DNA of 64,000 nucleotides from Granulicella rosea (GTDB lineage Bacteria; Acidobacteriota; Terriglobia; Terriglobales; Acidobacteriaceae), in the NCBI RefSeq assembly GCF_900188085.1, contig NZ_FZOU01000001.1, positions 744,001-808,000 on the forward strand, in the 5' to 3' direction. Below the pieces are notes generated by a model, which was not told where the DNA came from, made no database searches, and saw only the letters and a program-made list of their open reading frames with translations. Below, piece after piece: positions 1 through 8,340 of this stretch. Position 1 is the first letter of the stretch. The number at the start of each line of letters is the position of its first letter. Both the position numbers and the translations under genes were made by a program.

Positions 1-1451
1 TCCGGCCGCGAGAGCATGCAGTGCTCGATGGCCTGCTGGCGGGTACGGGCGTGGTCGATCTGAACGTTCGCGTCCTCGAAGCCCGCGACGACGACGGCTG
101 CCAGGTCGACGTCGTCCTCGACCAGCAGGACGTAGGCGGGACCGTCGCCGGTGTGCAGCACGCGCGAAAGCTCAGCCAGCAGCAGGTTTTCGTTGAACGG
201 TTTTTGCACCCAGCCCTCGGGCCTGGGTGCGGCCGGCTTTGCGCCGTTGGTGTGCAGGCCGGGCGGCGGCGTCGCCGGGGGCAGGACGGAGAGGATGACG
301 ACGGGAATGCTGGCGGTGGCGGGCGAGTGCTTCAGCCGCTGCAGCGTCTCCCATCCGCTGAGTCCGGGCATGTAGAGGTCGAGCAGGATGGCCTCGACCT
401 CATGCTCGTGCGCGAGCTGGATGGCCCGCTCGCCGCTTTCGGCCTCGAGGATCTGGTAGCCCTGGCGCAGCAGGTGCTCGGAGACGACGGCGCGGATGCC
501 GGGATCGTCGTCGCAGATGAGTACGGTCGCGTCGCCGGCCGGCGTGGTGATGGTGGTATGGGGGACGGCCGAGCTTTCGAGCGGACGGCTGTTGCGCGGC
601 AGCTCCATGCAGAGCGAGGCGCCGGCGGTCTCGTTCGCGAGCGCCCAGATGCGTCCGCCGTGCTGGTTGACGATGGTGCGGCAGATGGCGAGGCCAAGGC
701 CGGTGCCGCCCTTCTGGCGTGCGTCCGCGGCCTCGACCTGCTGGAAGCGGTCAAAGATGGTGTCGAGCTTGTTGAGCGGGATGCCGCGGCCCTGGTCGGA
801 GACTCGAAGCCGCACCGTCTGGGCGTTGCCTTCGAAGCTGATCTGTACGAGCGCGCCCGAGGGCGAGAATTTGATGGCGTTCGAGAGCAGGTTGGTGAGG
901 ACCTGCAGGATGCGGTCGGGGTCGCCGTCGAAGAAGATGGTATCGGGCGAACTCATGAGCACGGGCTCGAGCCGGACGCCGGCCGCATCGCCCATGGCCT
1001 GCATGGTTTCGAGCGCCTGCAGGACGAGTTCGCGCAGCGAGCAGCGCCGGATGTGCAGCGGCGCGCGGCCGGATTCCATCCGTTCGAGGTCCAGAATGTC
1101 ATTGATCAGACGGATGAGCCGGTCGGTGTTGGTGACGGCGATGCGCAGCAGGTTCTGGGCCTTGGGGTCCATCGCGCCGAGCAGACCGGCAGAGAGCAGG
1201 CCGAGCGCGCCGCGGATGCTGGTGAGCGGTGTGCGCAGTTCGTGCGAGACGGTCGAGATGAACTCGTCCTTGATGCCGTCGAGTTCGGAGCGTTGCAGGA
1301 GCAGGGAGTTCTGCGTCTGCTGGGCCTCTTTGGCCGTGACCAGTTGCGCGCGCAGGTGGTCGATCGTCCGCCGCGCCATCAGGTAAAGCGAGAGCAGGGC
1401 GCCGGCGGCGGCGCTGAGGATGAGATAGCCGAAAATAATGACAATGTGCAT
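1..1451 (-). CDS. Hybrid sensor histidine kinase with two receiver domains (3' end cut by window)
   Basis: Translating the minus strand from the ATG at 1451 gives one open frame to the window edge (about 483 codons). It opens with a single hydrophobic segment (residues 4-25), then a short coiled stretch, then a HisKA box SHELRTPLTSIRG with phospho-acceptor His70. An ATPase domain follows, with N box, DQGRGIPL and GTGLGLAICR. After it comes a receiver domain (CDDDPG start, LLDLYMPG with phospho-Asp) and the first part of a second receiver (LLVEDD). There is no obvious periplasmic sensor, so the signal is probably read in the membrane or cytoplasm. The two receivers suggest internal relay or an output through the missing C-terminus. 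The region around 1452-1709 upstream holds no gene that I can support. Confidence 0.85.
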   Translation of the reverse strand, partial: MHIVIIFGYLILSAAAGALLSLYLMARRTIDHLRAQLVTAKEAQQTQNSLLLQRSELDGIKDEFISTVSHELRTPLTSIRGALGLLSAGLLGAMDPKAQNLLRIAVTNTDRLIRLINDILDLERMESGRAPLHIRRCSLRELVLQALETMQAMGDAAGVRLEPVLMSSPDTIFFDGDPDRILQVLTNLLSNAIKFSPSGALVQISFEGNAQTVRLRVSDQGRGIPLNKLDTIFDRFQQVEAADARQKGGTGLGLAICRTIVNQHGGRIWALANETAGASLCMELPRNSRPLESSAVPHTTITTPAGDATVLICDDDPGIRAVVSEHLLRQGYQILEAESGERAIQLAHEHEVEAILLDLYMPGLSGWETLQRLKHSPATASIPVVILSVLPPATPPPGLHTNGAKPAAPRPEGWVQKPFNENLLLAELSRVLHTGDGPAYVLLVEDDVDLAAVVVAGFEDANVQIDHARTRQQAIEHCMLSRP

Positions 1452-1709
1452 AACGGCGGTCTCGTGGTCTGTTGATAGTAACGCACGATCCCACGTAAGG
1501 GATTGAATCCGAACGAGGGAAGTTATTGTCGTGGGAGACACTGCCGGTCTTCGCGGGCATCTCTTCTCGGACTTGCCGGGGATGACTCCGCTCTGCTGCT
1601 GTCCTTACGATCCGACCATCGCAGTATAACCGCCCGAAACGGGAAATGGCCCGAAACATCGTGGCCGGGGCCGGAGGTTTCGAGCCATTTTGCTGCGGTC
1701 GAAAAGAGT

Positions 1710-2777
1710 TTAAGCGGTCACTGGAACGTTATCGAGGATCTCGGCGAACTTCTTGCCGTGACGAGCCTCGTAACCCTTCTTGTGATAGGCGTAGCCGGCG
1801 ATGAGGGGCAGAGCGATCGAGGCCTCGGAGTAGACCATCTGCTCGTAGACCATGTCGACCTTGCCCCAGGAGCTGGCTTCCTTCAGGGTCGAGCCGGAGA
1901 GCGCGCCGTCGCGAACGTCGGCCACCGTGATCTGGATGGCGTACTTGTGCATGTCGGCATCGACGCCGATGATCTCGGCGGCGACGACGATGTCCTGCGC
2001 GAAGTTCTTGGGCGTGCCGCCGCCGATCATCAGCAGGCCGGTGACGGGATTCTCGATCTTCAGCTTGGTGATTTCGTAGAAGTCCTTGGCGGAGTCGATC
2101 GAGACCATCGGCTTACCCTGGCGGGCATGCTGGTGAGCGCAGAGACCGAAGCCGGCCGAGCAGTCCGAGAAGGCGGGGACGAAGATCGGCACGTTGAGTT
2201 CGTAGGCCGCGAGGACCATGGAGTCCTTGTGTCCGTTCTCGGGCGTGCGGCCGTTGTCCTTCAGGTACTTGCCCATCGCCTGGATGAACTCGCGCGAGCT
2301 GTGCGGGCGCGGCTCGAGCGAGTCGGTGATCTTGTGCGTGACCTCGTCGCAGATGCGCAGCTCTTCTTCGTCGATGAAGGTGTCGTAGATGCGGTCGATC
2401 ATCAGCTCGCGGAGCTGGGCGTCGAGCGCGCCGTACTTGTACTCGTCGCCCGCGATGTAATGGCGGAAGCCGAGCGCTTCGAAGAAGTCCTGATCGACGA
2501 TGTTCGCGCCGGTGGAGACGATGGCGTCGACCATGTGGTTGCGGATCAGGTCGATGAAGACCTGCTGCATGCCGGCCGAGACCATCGAGCCCGCGATGCA
2601 GAGGATGACGCCGCACTCGGTGTCGCGCAGCATCATGTCGTAGATACGGGCGGCGCGGTTGAGATCACGCGCGGAGTAGGCCATGTTCTCCATGGCGTCC
2701 ACGAGGGCGACGACGTCGTGCTGCTTGATGTCGACGTGTTGAATCTGAGCTTGAAGAAGTTCCTGTTTAGTTGGCAT
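1710..2777 (-). CDS. Deoxyhypusine synthase-like protein
   Basis: A 355-aa protein of the deoxyhypusine synthase fold. It has the NAD-binding stretches STGANIVDQD (about residues 88-97) and IGGGTPKNF (251-259), and the family SSWGKVD motif whose lysine (K306) matches the catalytic lysine that forms the enzyme-aminobutyl adduct. Bacteria lack eIF5A, so hypusination is not the expected role; bacterial homologues have been linked to polyamine (homospermidine-type) synthesis. I chose the ATG at 2777 because the family begins near it. A GTG at 2816 would add 13 residues, and the GGAG before 2777 is unusually close, so the start is uncertain. No polyamine gene is adjacent. The 3' neighbour on the same strand is the hybrid kinase, 258 bases away. 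Confidence 0.85.
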   Translation of the reverse strand: MPTKQELLQAQIQHVDIKQHDVVALVDAMENMAYSARDLNRAARIYDMMLRDTECGVILCIAGSMVSAGMQQVFIDLIRNHMVDAIVSTGANIVDQDFFEALGFRHYIAGDEYKYGALDAQLRELMIDRIYDTFIDEEELRICDEVTHKITDSLEPRPHSSREFIQAMGKYLKDNGRTPENGHKDSMVLAAYELNVPIFVPAFSDCSAGFGLCAHQHARQGKPMVSIDSAKDFYEITKLKIENPVTGLLMIGGGTPKNFAQDIVVAAEIIGVDADMHKYAIQITVADVRDGALSGSTLKEASSWGKVDMVYEQMVYSEASIALPLIAGYAYHKKGYEARHGKKFAEILDNVPVTA

Positions 2778-2953
2778 ATCTCCATTAGGATACCAGTTTG
2801 GTTCCTCTGGGCGCACCGGAAGTATGAATTTTGAAGCAAATCGGCGGGCTGGGCTATGGCTGGCATCGATTCGGAACGTTTCATCCCAAGCGCCTTTTCG
2901 GCGAGCCTTGCGCAGCCTTGGCGTTAGGATGGTTGTCGAAGGAAGATAGACAC

Positions 2954-3808
2954 ATGACCGAGACGCTCGACCTCTTCGCGCAGGCTACCGCCGCCGTCGC
3001 CCACATTCGCGCTTTGACCCCGATTCAGCCGGTGGTGGGCATCATTCTGGGCTCCGGCCTGGGCAGTTTCGGGACGCAGGTGGAGAATCCCACCGTGATT
3101 CCGTATGCGGAGATTCCGCACTTTCCGCGTTCGACCGTGGTGGGGCACTCGGGCAACCTGATCCTGGGGACGATCGGCGGAGTGGCGGTCGCGGTGCTGC
3201 AGGGGCGGGCGCATGCGTATGAGGGTCATGCCATGTCGGCGGTCACGTTCCCGACGCGGGTGCTGGGGCTGCTGGGCATCCGGACGCTGGTGGTGACGAA
3301 CGCCGCGGGGGGCATCAATACGGCGTATCGCCAGGGCTCGATCGTGGGGATCTCGGATCACATCAACCTGACGGGGATGAACGCCGCCTCGGGGGTGAAC
3401 GAGCCGCGCTTTGCGACGCATCCGGGCGCGGGGCAGCGGTTCTTCGACATGACGACGGCGTATTCTCCGCGGCTGCAGGCTCTGGCGATCGAGCAGGCGG
3501 CGATTCAGGGCTACGACCTGATGCAGGGCGTGTACCTCGCGGTGTTGGGGCCGAGCTTCGAGACGGCGGCGGAGATTCGCGCCTTCCGGGCGCTGGGCGC
3601 GGACCTGGTGGGGATGTCGACGGTTCACGAGGTGATCGTCGCGCGGCACATGGGGATCGAGGTGCTGGGCTTCTCGCTGGTGACGAACATGGCGGCGGGC
3701 GTGCTGCCGGTGGAGATCAACCACGACGATGTGCTGGGCGTGGGACGCGGCGCGGAGGCGCAGTTCACGGGGCTGCTGACGGCGATCATTCCGAAGATTC
3801 CGGCGTAG
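2954..3808 (+). CDS. punA: Purine nucleoside phosphorylase (trimeric type)
   Basis: A 284-aa enzyme that splits purine nucleosides with phosphate to base and ribose-1-phosphate. Visible family motifs are GSGLG (about 33-37), VGHSGN phosphate-site loop, FETAAEIRAF near 200, the signature GADLVGMSTVHEV, and VTNMAAG with the base-binding Asn. These place it in the trimeric (mammalian-like) class rather than the hexameric DeoD class. The start is the ATG at 2954, preceded by AAGGAAG at a good distance; an upstream in-frame extension to 2831 lacks family similarity. It is the first member of a nucleoside salvage set spread over this region (udk, nupC, deoA, cdd). A REP palindrome follows 15 bases after the stop. 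Confidence 0.92.
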   Translation: MTETLDLFAQATAAVAHIRALTPIQPVVGIILGSGLGSFGTQVENPTVIPYAEIPHFPRSTVVGHSGNLILGTIGGVAVAVLQGRAHAYEGHAMSAVTFPTRVLGLLGIRTLVVTNAAGGINTAYRQGSIVGISDHINLTGMNAASGVNEPRFATHPGAGQRFFDMTTAYSPRLQALAIEQAAIQGYDLMQGVYLAVLGPSFETAAEIRAFRALGADLVGMSTVHEVIVARHMGIEVLGFSLVTNMAAGVLPVEINHDDVLGVGRGAEAQFTGLLTAIIPKIPA

Positions 3809-3820
3809 GGGTTCCGGTGG

Positions 3821-3850
3821 ATTCATGGGGCTGAAGCCCCATGCTTCCAC
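3821..3850. repeat. REP palindrome, single copy
   Basis: Contains CATGGGGCT-G-AAGCCCCATG followed by CTTCCAC. The hairpin arm is 9-10 bases. It is the same element as at 4614, 7799, 8369 and 16354, and lies between punA and udk. Confidence 0.85.
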
Positions 3851-3911
3851 CCTTCATTTGAAACAAGACCATACCGTTTGCAAGATGTTCATCAACGGGT
3901 AATCTAAAGTC

Positions 3912-4559
3912 GTGCCCGACGCCCAGCTTTCGTTTCCTCGCCGTCCGCTCGTTCTCGGTGTTGCCGGATGTTCCGGCTCCGGCAAGACTACGCTGGCGCG
4001 CGAGCTTGCCTCGGAGCTGGGGGCGACGCTGCTGCCGCTCGATTACTACTACCGCGATATGTCGCATCTGTCGCCGGAGGAGCGGGCGCTCTGCAACTTC
4101 GACCACCCGGACTCGCTCGAGTCCGATCTGCTGGTCGCGCAGGTGGAGACGCTGGCGGAGGGTAGGCCGGTCGAAGGGCCGATCTACGATTTCGCGACGC
4201 ACTCCCGCGTGCCCGACCGCACGGAGCCGGTGACGGTGGGCGATGTCCTGATCGTCGAGGGCATCCTGGCGTTGCACTACGAGAGCCTGCGGCGGCTCTA
4301 TCATTTTTCGGTCTACGTGAACGCACCGCACGACCTGTGTCTGACGCGGCGCATTCATCGCGATGTGCGGGAGCGCGGACGGACGGAGGAGTGTGTGCGC
4401 AACCAGTATGAGGCTACGGCGCGACCGATGGCGGACCTGTACGTCGTGCCTTCGGCGGCGAATGCGAGCCTGGTGGTCGAGGGTACGGAGTCGCTGGACT
4501 GGTCGGTGGAGCAGGTGCTGAGCGGGTTGAGGAAGGCTGGGCTGCATCCCCGGCGATAG
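3912..4559 (+). CDS. udk: Uridine kinase
   Basis: A 215-aa P-loop kinase that phosphorylates uridine/cytidine to UMP/CMP. The Walker A is GCSGSGKT at residues 19-26. Asp/Tyr-rich YYYRDMSHL follows (about 45), as in the Udk substrate site, and FDHPDSLESDLL and PIYDF are typical Udk motifs. A lid-like RRIHRDVRERGR segment lies near 155-166. The start codon is GTG; I see no better ATG that keeps the P-loop spacing usual for the family. It sits between two REP loci, 104 bases after punA, so the two need not share a transcript. Together with cdd and deoA it completes pyrimidine salvage in the window. Confidence 0.9.
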   Translation: MPDAQLSFPRRPLVLGVAGCSGSGKTTLARELASELGATLLPLDYYYRDMSHLSPEERALCNFDHPDSLESDLLVAQVETLAEGRPVEGPIYDFATHSRVPDRTEPVTVGDVLIVEGILALHYESLRRLYHFSVYVNAPHDLCLTRRIHRDVRERGRTEECVRNQYEATARPMADLYVVPSAANASLVVEGTESLDWSVEQVLSGLRKAGLHPRR

Positions 4560-4573
4560 GTCCGTTTGAAGGA

Positions 4574-4640
4574 ATGCCCAGGGCTGAAGCCCTTCCAACC
4601 GGTTCGAAGAATTCATGGGGCTTAAGCCCCATGCTTCCAC
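4574..4640. repeat. REP doublet (two palindromes)
   Basis: A first palindrome CCAGGGCT-G-AAGCCCTTCC is followed about 20 bases later by the perfect palindrome CATGGGGCTTAAGCCCCATG and the CTTCCACC tail. This is the full two-hairpin form of the family, here between the convergent ends of udk and the downstream PlsC gene, so it may also work as a terminator. Confidence 0.85.
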
Positions 4641-4650
4641 CGAAAGATGT

Positions 4651-5436
4651 TCAGACGTGTGCGACTGCTCGTTCTTGCTGCAACTCGGCGTAGATTGCGG
4701 CTACGGCTGCGTGTGCGTTTTCGGCGATGGCGTAATGGTCCGCGCCGGGGATGATCTCGCCGAAGTGCAGGTGCGCGTGGAAGCCGCGCAGGCCCAGGAA
4801 GCGGTAGAGGTGCGTGAGGAAGTCGTGCTTGCCGTGGTAGCAGACGTCGTCCTCGACCGTCATGCCGGGGTTCGGCTCGTTGAGGGTGTAGTGGATGGCG
4901 GCGGCCTGCACCGGCACGTGGTGTTCGAGCACGGAGTGAAAGAGTCCGCGACGGAAGGGCAGAACCTCCGCGCCGCCGGTGCTGGTGCCTTCGGGGAAGA
5001 AGAGCACGGCGGGCGCGAGGCGGAGCGCATCGTCCATCTCGGCGTTCACCTCGTCGCGGGTCTGGGTGCGTCCGCCGGCGACGTTGGCGCGCTGGATGAA
5101 GATGGTTCCTGCGCGCGCGGCGATCCAGCCGATCAAGGGCCAGCGGCGCACCTCGGACTTCGAGACCATGACGAAGGGCGTGGCGGCGTTGTAGAGGATC
5201 GCGTCCAGGTAGCTGAGGTGGTTCGAGACCACGACCACCGGGCCAGAGGTGGGCAGCGTTCCGGTGACCGTGTAGTTCACCCCGATGCCGCGCACGATGC
5301 GCAAAGCCCAGCGATGGCACCAGAGCGCGCCCTGGGCGCGGTTGCGCGGACCGAAGAGCGTGCCGTCGACGATGGCGGCGAGCAGCAGGACGATGAACCA
5401 GGCCAATCTCACGCTTGCACGAACCGCCGTCAGCAT
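4651..5436 (-). CDS. 1-acyl-sn-glycerol-3-phosphate acyltransferase family (PlsC/OlsA-like), copy A
   Basis: A 261-aa membrane-associated acyltransferase. It has an N-terminal hydrophobic helix (about 10-24), the catalytic NHLSYLD (NHxxxxD motif, 72-78) and the FPEGTS substrate motif (147-152). It transfers an acyl chain from acyl-ACP or acyl-CoA to a hydroxyl. Its start overlaps the end of the upstream OlsB-like gene by 7 bases, so the two are almost certainly translationally coupled. That pairing is the arrangement of olsB-olsA in ornithine-lipid producers. The substrate could therefore be lyso-ornithine lipid rather than lysophosphatidate. Sequence alone does not separate these options. 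Confidence 0.85.
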   Translation of the reverse strand: MLTAVRASVRLAWFIVLLLAAIVDGTLFGPRNRAQGALWCHRWALRIVRGIGVNYTVTGTLPTSGPVVVVSNHLSYLDAILYNAATPFVMVSKSEVRRWPLIGWIAARAGTIFIQRANVAGGRTQTRDEVNAEMDDALRLAPAVLFFPEGTSTGGAEVLPFRRGLFHSVLEHHVPVQAAAIHYTLNEPNPGMTVEDDVCYHGKHDFLTHLYRFLGLRGFHAHLHFGEIIPGADHYAIAENAHAAVAAIYAELQQERAVAHV

Positions 5437-6242
5437 CCGTCGAGAAACCTCGCTGCCATCCTAGGATGCAGCGCCTGCAGGTCGAGGATGGTCAAAAAGT
5501 CGATGGTCTTGAACTCCCGGTCGATGGCCGGCGCGCTGCAGATCTTCGCCCCAAGGGTCATGTAGGCGCGCAGCAGCTTGGGCGGACGCTCTTCGCTGAG
5601 CGCCTCCTTCGTCTTCGGCAGCGCGTAGAACTCGGTGGGGACGGTCATCAGCTCGGGCTCGATCAGGCAGCTCTTCAGCGACTGGAAGACCGACCAGCCC
5701 TCCTGCGGCTCGGTGGACTGCAGCGAGCAGCAGCCCATCATGTAGCGACCGCCGTTGGCGATGACGTAACGTGCGATGCCGCGCCAGAGCAGATGCAGGA
5801 CCTCGGTGCTGCGGTGGTCGCGATGGATGCAGGCGCGGCCCAGCTCGACGATCTGCGAGCGCATGGGCTCGTACGGGGCGAAGTCGAACTCCTGCTCGCT
5901 GTAGTAGCCGAAGTTGGCTCGGGCGACGTCGCCCATCTGTAGCCGGTAGGTGCCGACGACGGCGCCGGTGGGGCGGTGCTCGACGATCAGTTGATCGCAG
6001 ACCTGGTCGTAAAGGTCGGTGTCATAGCCGTTGACGTAGGCCGATTCCAGACCCTCGTTCAGCTCCAGGTTGAAGACGAGGAAGCGCAGGCGGTAGGCGG
6101 CGAAGCGGTCCTTCTCCGAGCGAGCGAGACGTACGACGTAGGCGCCGGCCTCGAGCCGCACATCGCGTTTGACGGGCTGATCGCAAACATCGGCTCGTAC
6201 TTCGAGCAGAACATCCACTGGAGCGGGGCTGGCAGTGAGCAT
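5430..6242 (-). CDS. olsB: GNAT-fold N-acyltransferase, OlsB-like (ornithine lipid synthesis)
   Basis: A 270-aa protein of the hemolysin/OlsB acyltransferase family. Typical stretches are RFLVFNLELNEG (about 53-64), DQVCDQLIVE, a GTYRLQ strand, ELGRACIHRDHR, and MGCCSL near 167. OlsB transfers a 3-hydroxy-fatty acyl chain from ACP to the alpha-amino group of ornithine. The start at 6242 is supported by GAGGAG with good spacing. It is the middle gene of a three-gene operon: PlsC copy B (86 bases upstream), this gene, then PlsC copy A overlapping by 7 bases. Function is inferred from family and neighbours; other N-acyl-amino-acid products are possible. Confidence 0.75.
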   Translation of the reverse strand: MLTASPAPVDVLLEVRADVCDQPVKRDVRLEAGAYVVRLARSEKDRFAAYRLRFLVFNLELNEGLESAYVNGYDTDLYDQVCDQLIVEHRPTGAVVGTYRLQMGDVARANFGYYSEQEFDFAPYEPMRSQIVELGRACIHRDHRSTEVLHLLWRGIARYVIANGGRYMMGCCSLQSTEPQEGWSVFQSLKSCLIEPELMTVPTEFYALPKTKEALSEERPPKLLRAYMTLGAKICSAPAIDREFKTIDFLTILDLQALHPRMAARFLDGC

Positions 6243-6328
6243 CGGATCTCCTCGTATGGGGGCCTACGAGGGTCAGTCTGCGGTGTGGATTGTTACAGAT
6301 GTTTTCTACGTGGTGAAGATTGGTTGAA

Positions 6329-7123
6329 TCATGCTGTGGGAATCTCGACCGAGACCGGGGGGAAGTCGAGACCGGCCTCCGCGGCCAGCGCCCGGACGGC
6401 CTCGCGAGCCTCGTTCGCGGCTTCTTTGCGGTGGTCGAGATCGGCGACGAACTGGATCGGATGGGGCGCGAAGCGGACCTCCGCATGCACTCCCTTGAGC
6501 GCCACGAAGCGGAAGATGTGGCCGAGGATCGGCGTTTCGCCCCAGTAGTTGAGGTTGTCCTCGACGGTAATGCCGGGGCCGTTGTCCTGCGTGAAGGTGT
6601 AGGTGACGAAGGCGGCGGTGACGGGTGCATCCGCCGCGAGCACCTGGTAGAGCAGTCCGGATTTAAAAGGCAGCAGCTCCTTGCCGTTGGTGGTGGTGCC
6701 TTCGGGAAAGAAGGTGATCGGCAGGCCGGTGTCCACCGCGGCCTTCATGCCTTCCTTCGCCTTCTGCGCGGAGCCGCCGGCGCCGCGTTCGACGAAGACG
6801 GTGCCCGACATCTTGGCCATCCAGCCGAGGACGGGCCACTTGGCGATCTCGGCCTTCGAGCAGAAGACGCACGGATGCAGCCCGGCGTAGAGGACGATGT
6901 CGACGTAGCCGAGGTGGTTCGAGATAAGCGCTCCGCGCTCCGGCGGCTTGCCGATGACGGTGGTGGTGATGCCCATCCCCTTCAGCACGCGGGCGCAGAA
7001 GCGATGCAGCCAGTCGGCGCGAGCTTCGCGGGTGGCGGGGCGCTTAACGATCAACTCCACCGAGTAGATGAAAAAATACCCGGCGAGTTTGAAACTCCGT
7101 GCTACGGAACGGACAAAAGCCAC
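6329..7123 (-). CDS. plsC: 1-acyl-sn-glycerol-3-phosphate acyltransferase family (PlsC-like), copy B
   Basis: A 264-aa acyltransferase with an N-terminal hydrophobic helix, NHLGYVD (NHxxxxD, residues 69-75) and FPEGTT (139-144). I take the GTG at 7123, which has GAGGA just upstream; a TTG at 7168 would add 15 residues of non-family sequence. It is the first gene of the operon with the OlsB-like gene and PlsC copy A, and is transcribed away from the DUF2062 gene. It shares the same fold and motif order with copy A but only modest sequence similarity, so the two are old paralogues. One may make phosphatidate and the other ornithine lipid. Confidence 0.85.
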   Translation of the reverse strand: MAFVRSVARSFKLAGYFFIYSVELIVKRPATREARADWLHRFCARVLKGMGITTTVIGKPPERGALISNHLGYVDIVLYAGLHPCVFCSKAEIAKWPVLGWMAKMSGTVFVERGAGGSAQKAKEGMKAAVDTGLPITFFPEGTTTNGKELLPFKSGLLYQVLAADAPVTAAFVTYTFTQDNGPGITVEDNLNYWGETPILGHIFRFVALKGVHAEVRFAPHPIQFVADLDHRKEAANEAREAVRALAAEAGLDFPPVSVEIPTA

Positions 7124-7198
7124 ATATCCTCGCGATCTAAAACGACATCCAACCTGCAAGCAAAACAACTGGGTTCAGTCTATCCTGAGGCAGTACGC

Positions 7199-7702
7199 AT
7201 GCAATCGATCTCTACCTCTGTAAGCGGCTTCGCCCGCGACCGCATTTTGACGCCGCTGACGAACCTGCTGAAGACGGGCGCGACCCCGCAGAGCCTCGCA
7301 TGGTCGCTGGCCATAGGATGCGTGATTGGGGTGAATCCGCTACTTGGGTCGACGACGGTGGTGTGCCTGGTGGTCGCATTCGTGTTTCGGCTGAACCTGA
7401 TCGCGTCGCAGATCGCGAATCACATCGTGTATCCGCTGGAGCTGGCGCTGTTCTATGTCTTCATCCGCATCGGCGACAGGATCTTCCACACAGGCAAGAT
7501 GCCGCTGGATCGGCACGAGATGCTGCGCGGAGTCCGGATGCATCCTTGGGAGACGACCAAGCTGCTGTGGTCGTGGGAATGGCATGCGCTGATCGTCTGG
7601 GCGGTGTTCGCGGTCGTGGCCGCACCGCTGATCGCGCTGGCGCTGACGCCCCTGTTGAAGCGGGCGCTGGTAAGGATGCATCGGGCGGATCCCCAGGGCT
7701 AA
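7199..7702 (+). CDS. DUF2062 domain membrane protein
   Basis: A 167-aa inner-membrane protein. The DUF2062 core is visible: amphipathic start, GATPQSLAWSLAIGCVIG, then NPLLGSTT and two or three hydrophobic helices including one at about 130-155. The molecular function of DUF2062 is unknown; members are often near lipid or cell-envelope genes. Here it diverges from the PlsC-OlsB operon with a 75-base shared promoter region. The stop codon lies inside a degenerate REP element (CCCCAGGGCTAAAGCAC), so the last residues Pro-Gln-Gly are encoded by repeat sequence. The antisense and upstream extensions of this frame are not coding. Confidence 0.8.
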   Translation: MQSISTSVSGFARDRILTPLTNLLKTGATPQSLAWSLAIGCVIGVNPLLGSTTVVCLVVAFVFRLNLIASQIANHIVYPLELALFYVFIRIGDRIFHTGKMPLDRHEMLRGVRMHPWETTKLLWSWEWHALIVWAVFAVVAAPLIALALTPLLKRALVRMHRADPQG

Positions 7703-7756
7703 AGCACTTTTCCCCGCGCGTGAAGGTCGCAGGGCCGAAGCACGGCGCTTCCATTC
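7692..7756. repeat. Degenerate REP copies after the DUF2062 gene
   Basis: CCAGGGCTAAAGCAC at 7692 and CAGGGCCGAAGCACGGCGCTTCCATTCC at about 7730-7756 resemble the two REP halves but have lost part of the stem. The first supplies the stop codon of the DUF2062 gene. Confidence 0.6.
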
Positions 7757-7875
7757 CGCAAAGAGCTCTGTGGATGAACCGACGAAGGGGTGGAAGCATG
7801 GGGCTTCAGCCCCATGAATTTTGAGGTGGAAAGAAAGGGTTTTAGCCCTGGGCCTTTCAGCCTTAGACTGCACAA

Positions 7876-8340
7876 ATGCCGCTTGCGCCACAGGAGATTC
7901 GCACCTTCTTCGTGACCTCCGTCACGGCCAGTCGCCGCCGGCTCTTTCAGGTCGAGCAGAATGCTCTGCTGCTGATGAATGTGATGCAGGAGAATCGAGC
8001 CAAGGGCAGATTTCGACTTCACGCGTTCGTCATCATGCCCGATCATATTCACCTGATCCTCACGCCAGCCGTCGATGTGCCGCTTGAAAAGGCCTTGCAA
8101 TATATCAAGGGTGGGTTTTCATTTCGGCTCAAGAGCAAGCTCGAAGTGTGGGAGAAGAGCTTCGCGGAGCACCGCATCAAGGATGCGATGGACTACCGTC
8201 ATCATTCGAATTATCTGGAACGGAATCCTGTGAGAAAGCGGCTGGCGGAGAGGGCGGAGGAGTTTCCGTTCTCCTCCGCACGGCATTGCGATCAGGTGGA
8301 CGATGCACCCGCTCACCTGGCATTCAAACCCCAGGGCTAA
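7876..8340 (+). CDS. REP-associated tyrosine transposase (RAYT, IS200-like Y1 family)
   Basis: A 154-aa single-domain Y1 transposase. The metal-binding HUH motif is MPDHIHL with His57 and His59, and the candidate nucleophile is Tyr76 in ALQYIKGGF. Further RAYT hallmarks are NYLERNPVRKRL (about 112-123) and FPFSSARH near the end. Such enzymes nick and join single-stranded REP hairpins. The gene sits between inverted REP doublets and its stop codon TAA (8338-8340) is within the right REP, so the C-terminal Pro-Gln-Gly comes from the repeat. The start at 7876 fits the family. All key residues are present, so the enzyme looks intact. Confidence 0.88.
   Translation: MPLAPQEIRTFFVTSVTASRRRLFQVEQNALLLMNVMQENRAKGRFRLHAFVIMPDHIHLILTPAVDVPLEKALQYIKGGFSFRLKSKLEVWEKSFAEHRIKDAMDYRHHSNYLERNPVRKRLAERAEEFPFSSARHCDQVDDAPAHLAFKPQG

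Noticed and set aside
21..1475. 484-aa frame on the plus strand
   Set aside because: It is antisense to the hybrid histidine kinase, whose frame contains all kinase and receiver motifs. High GC makes long antisense frames common here.
3786..4640. Peptides MEAWGFSPMN / MGLKPHAS from short frames
   Set aside because: They are translations of the REP palindrome, not genes.
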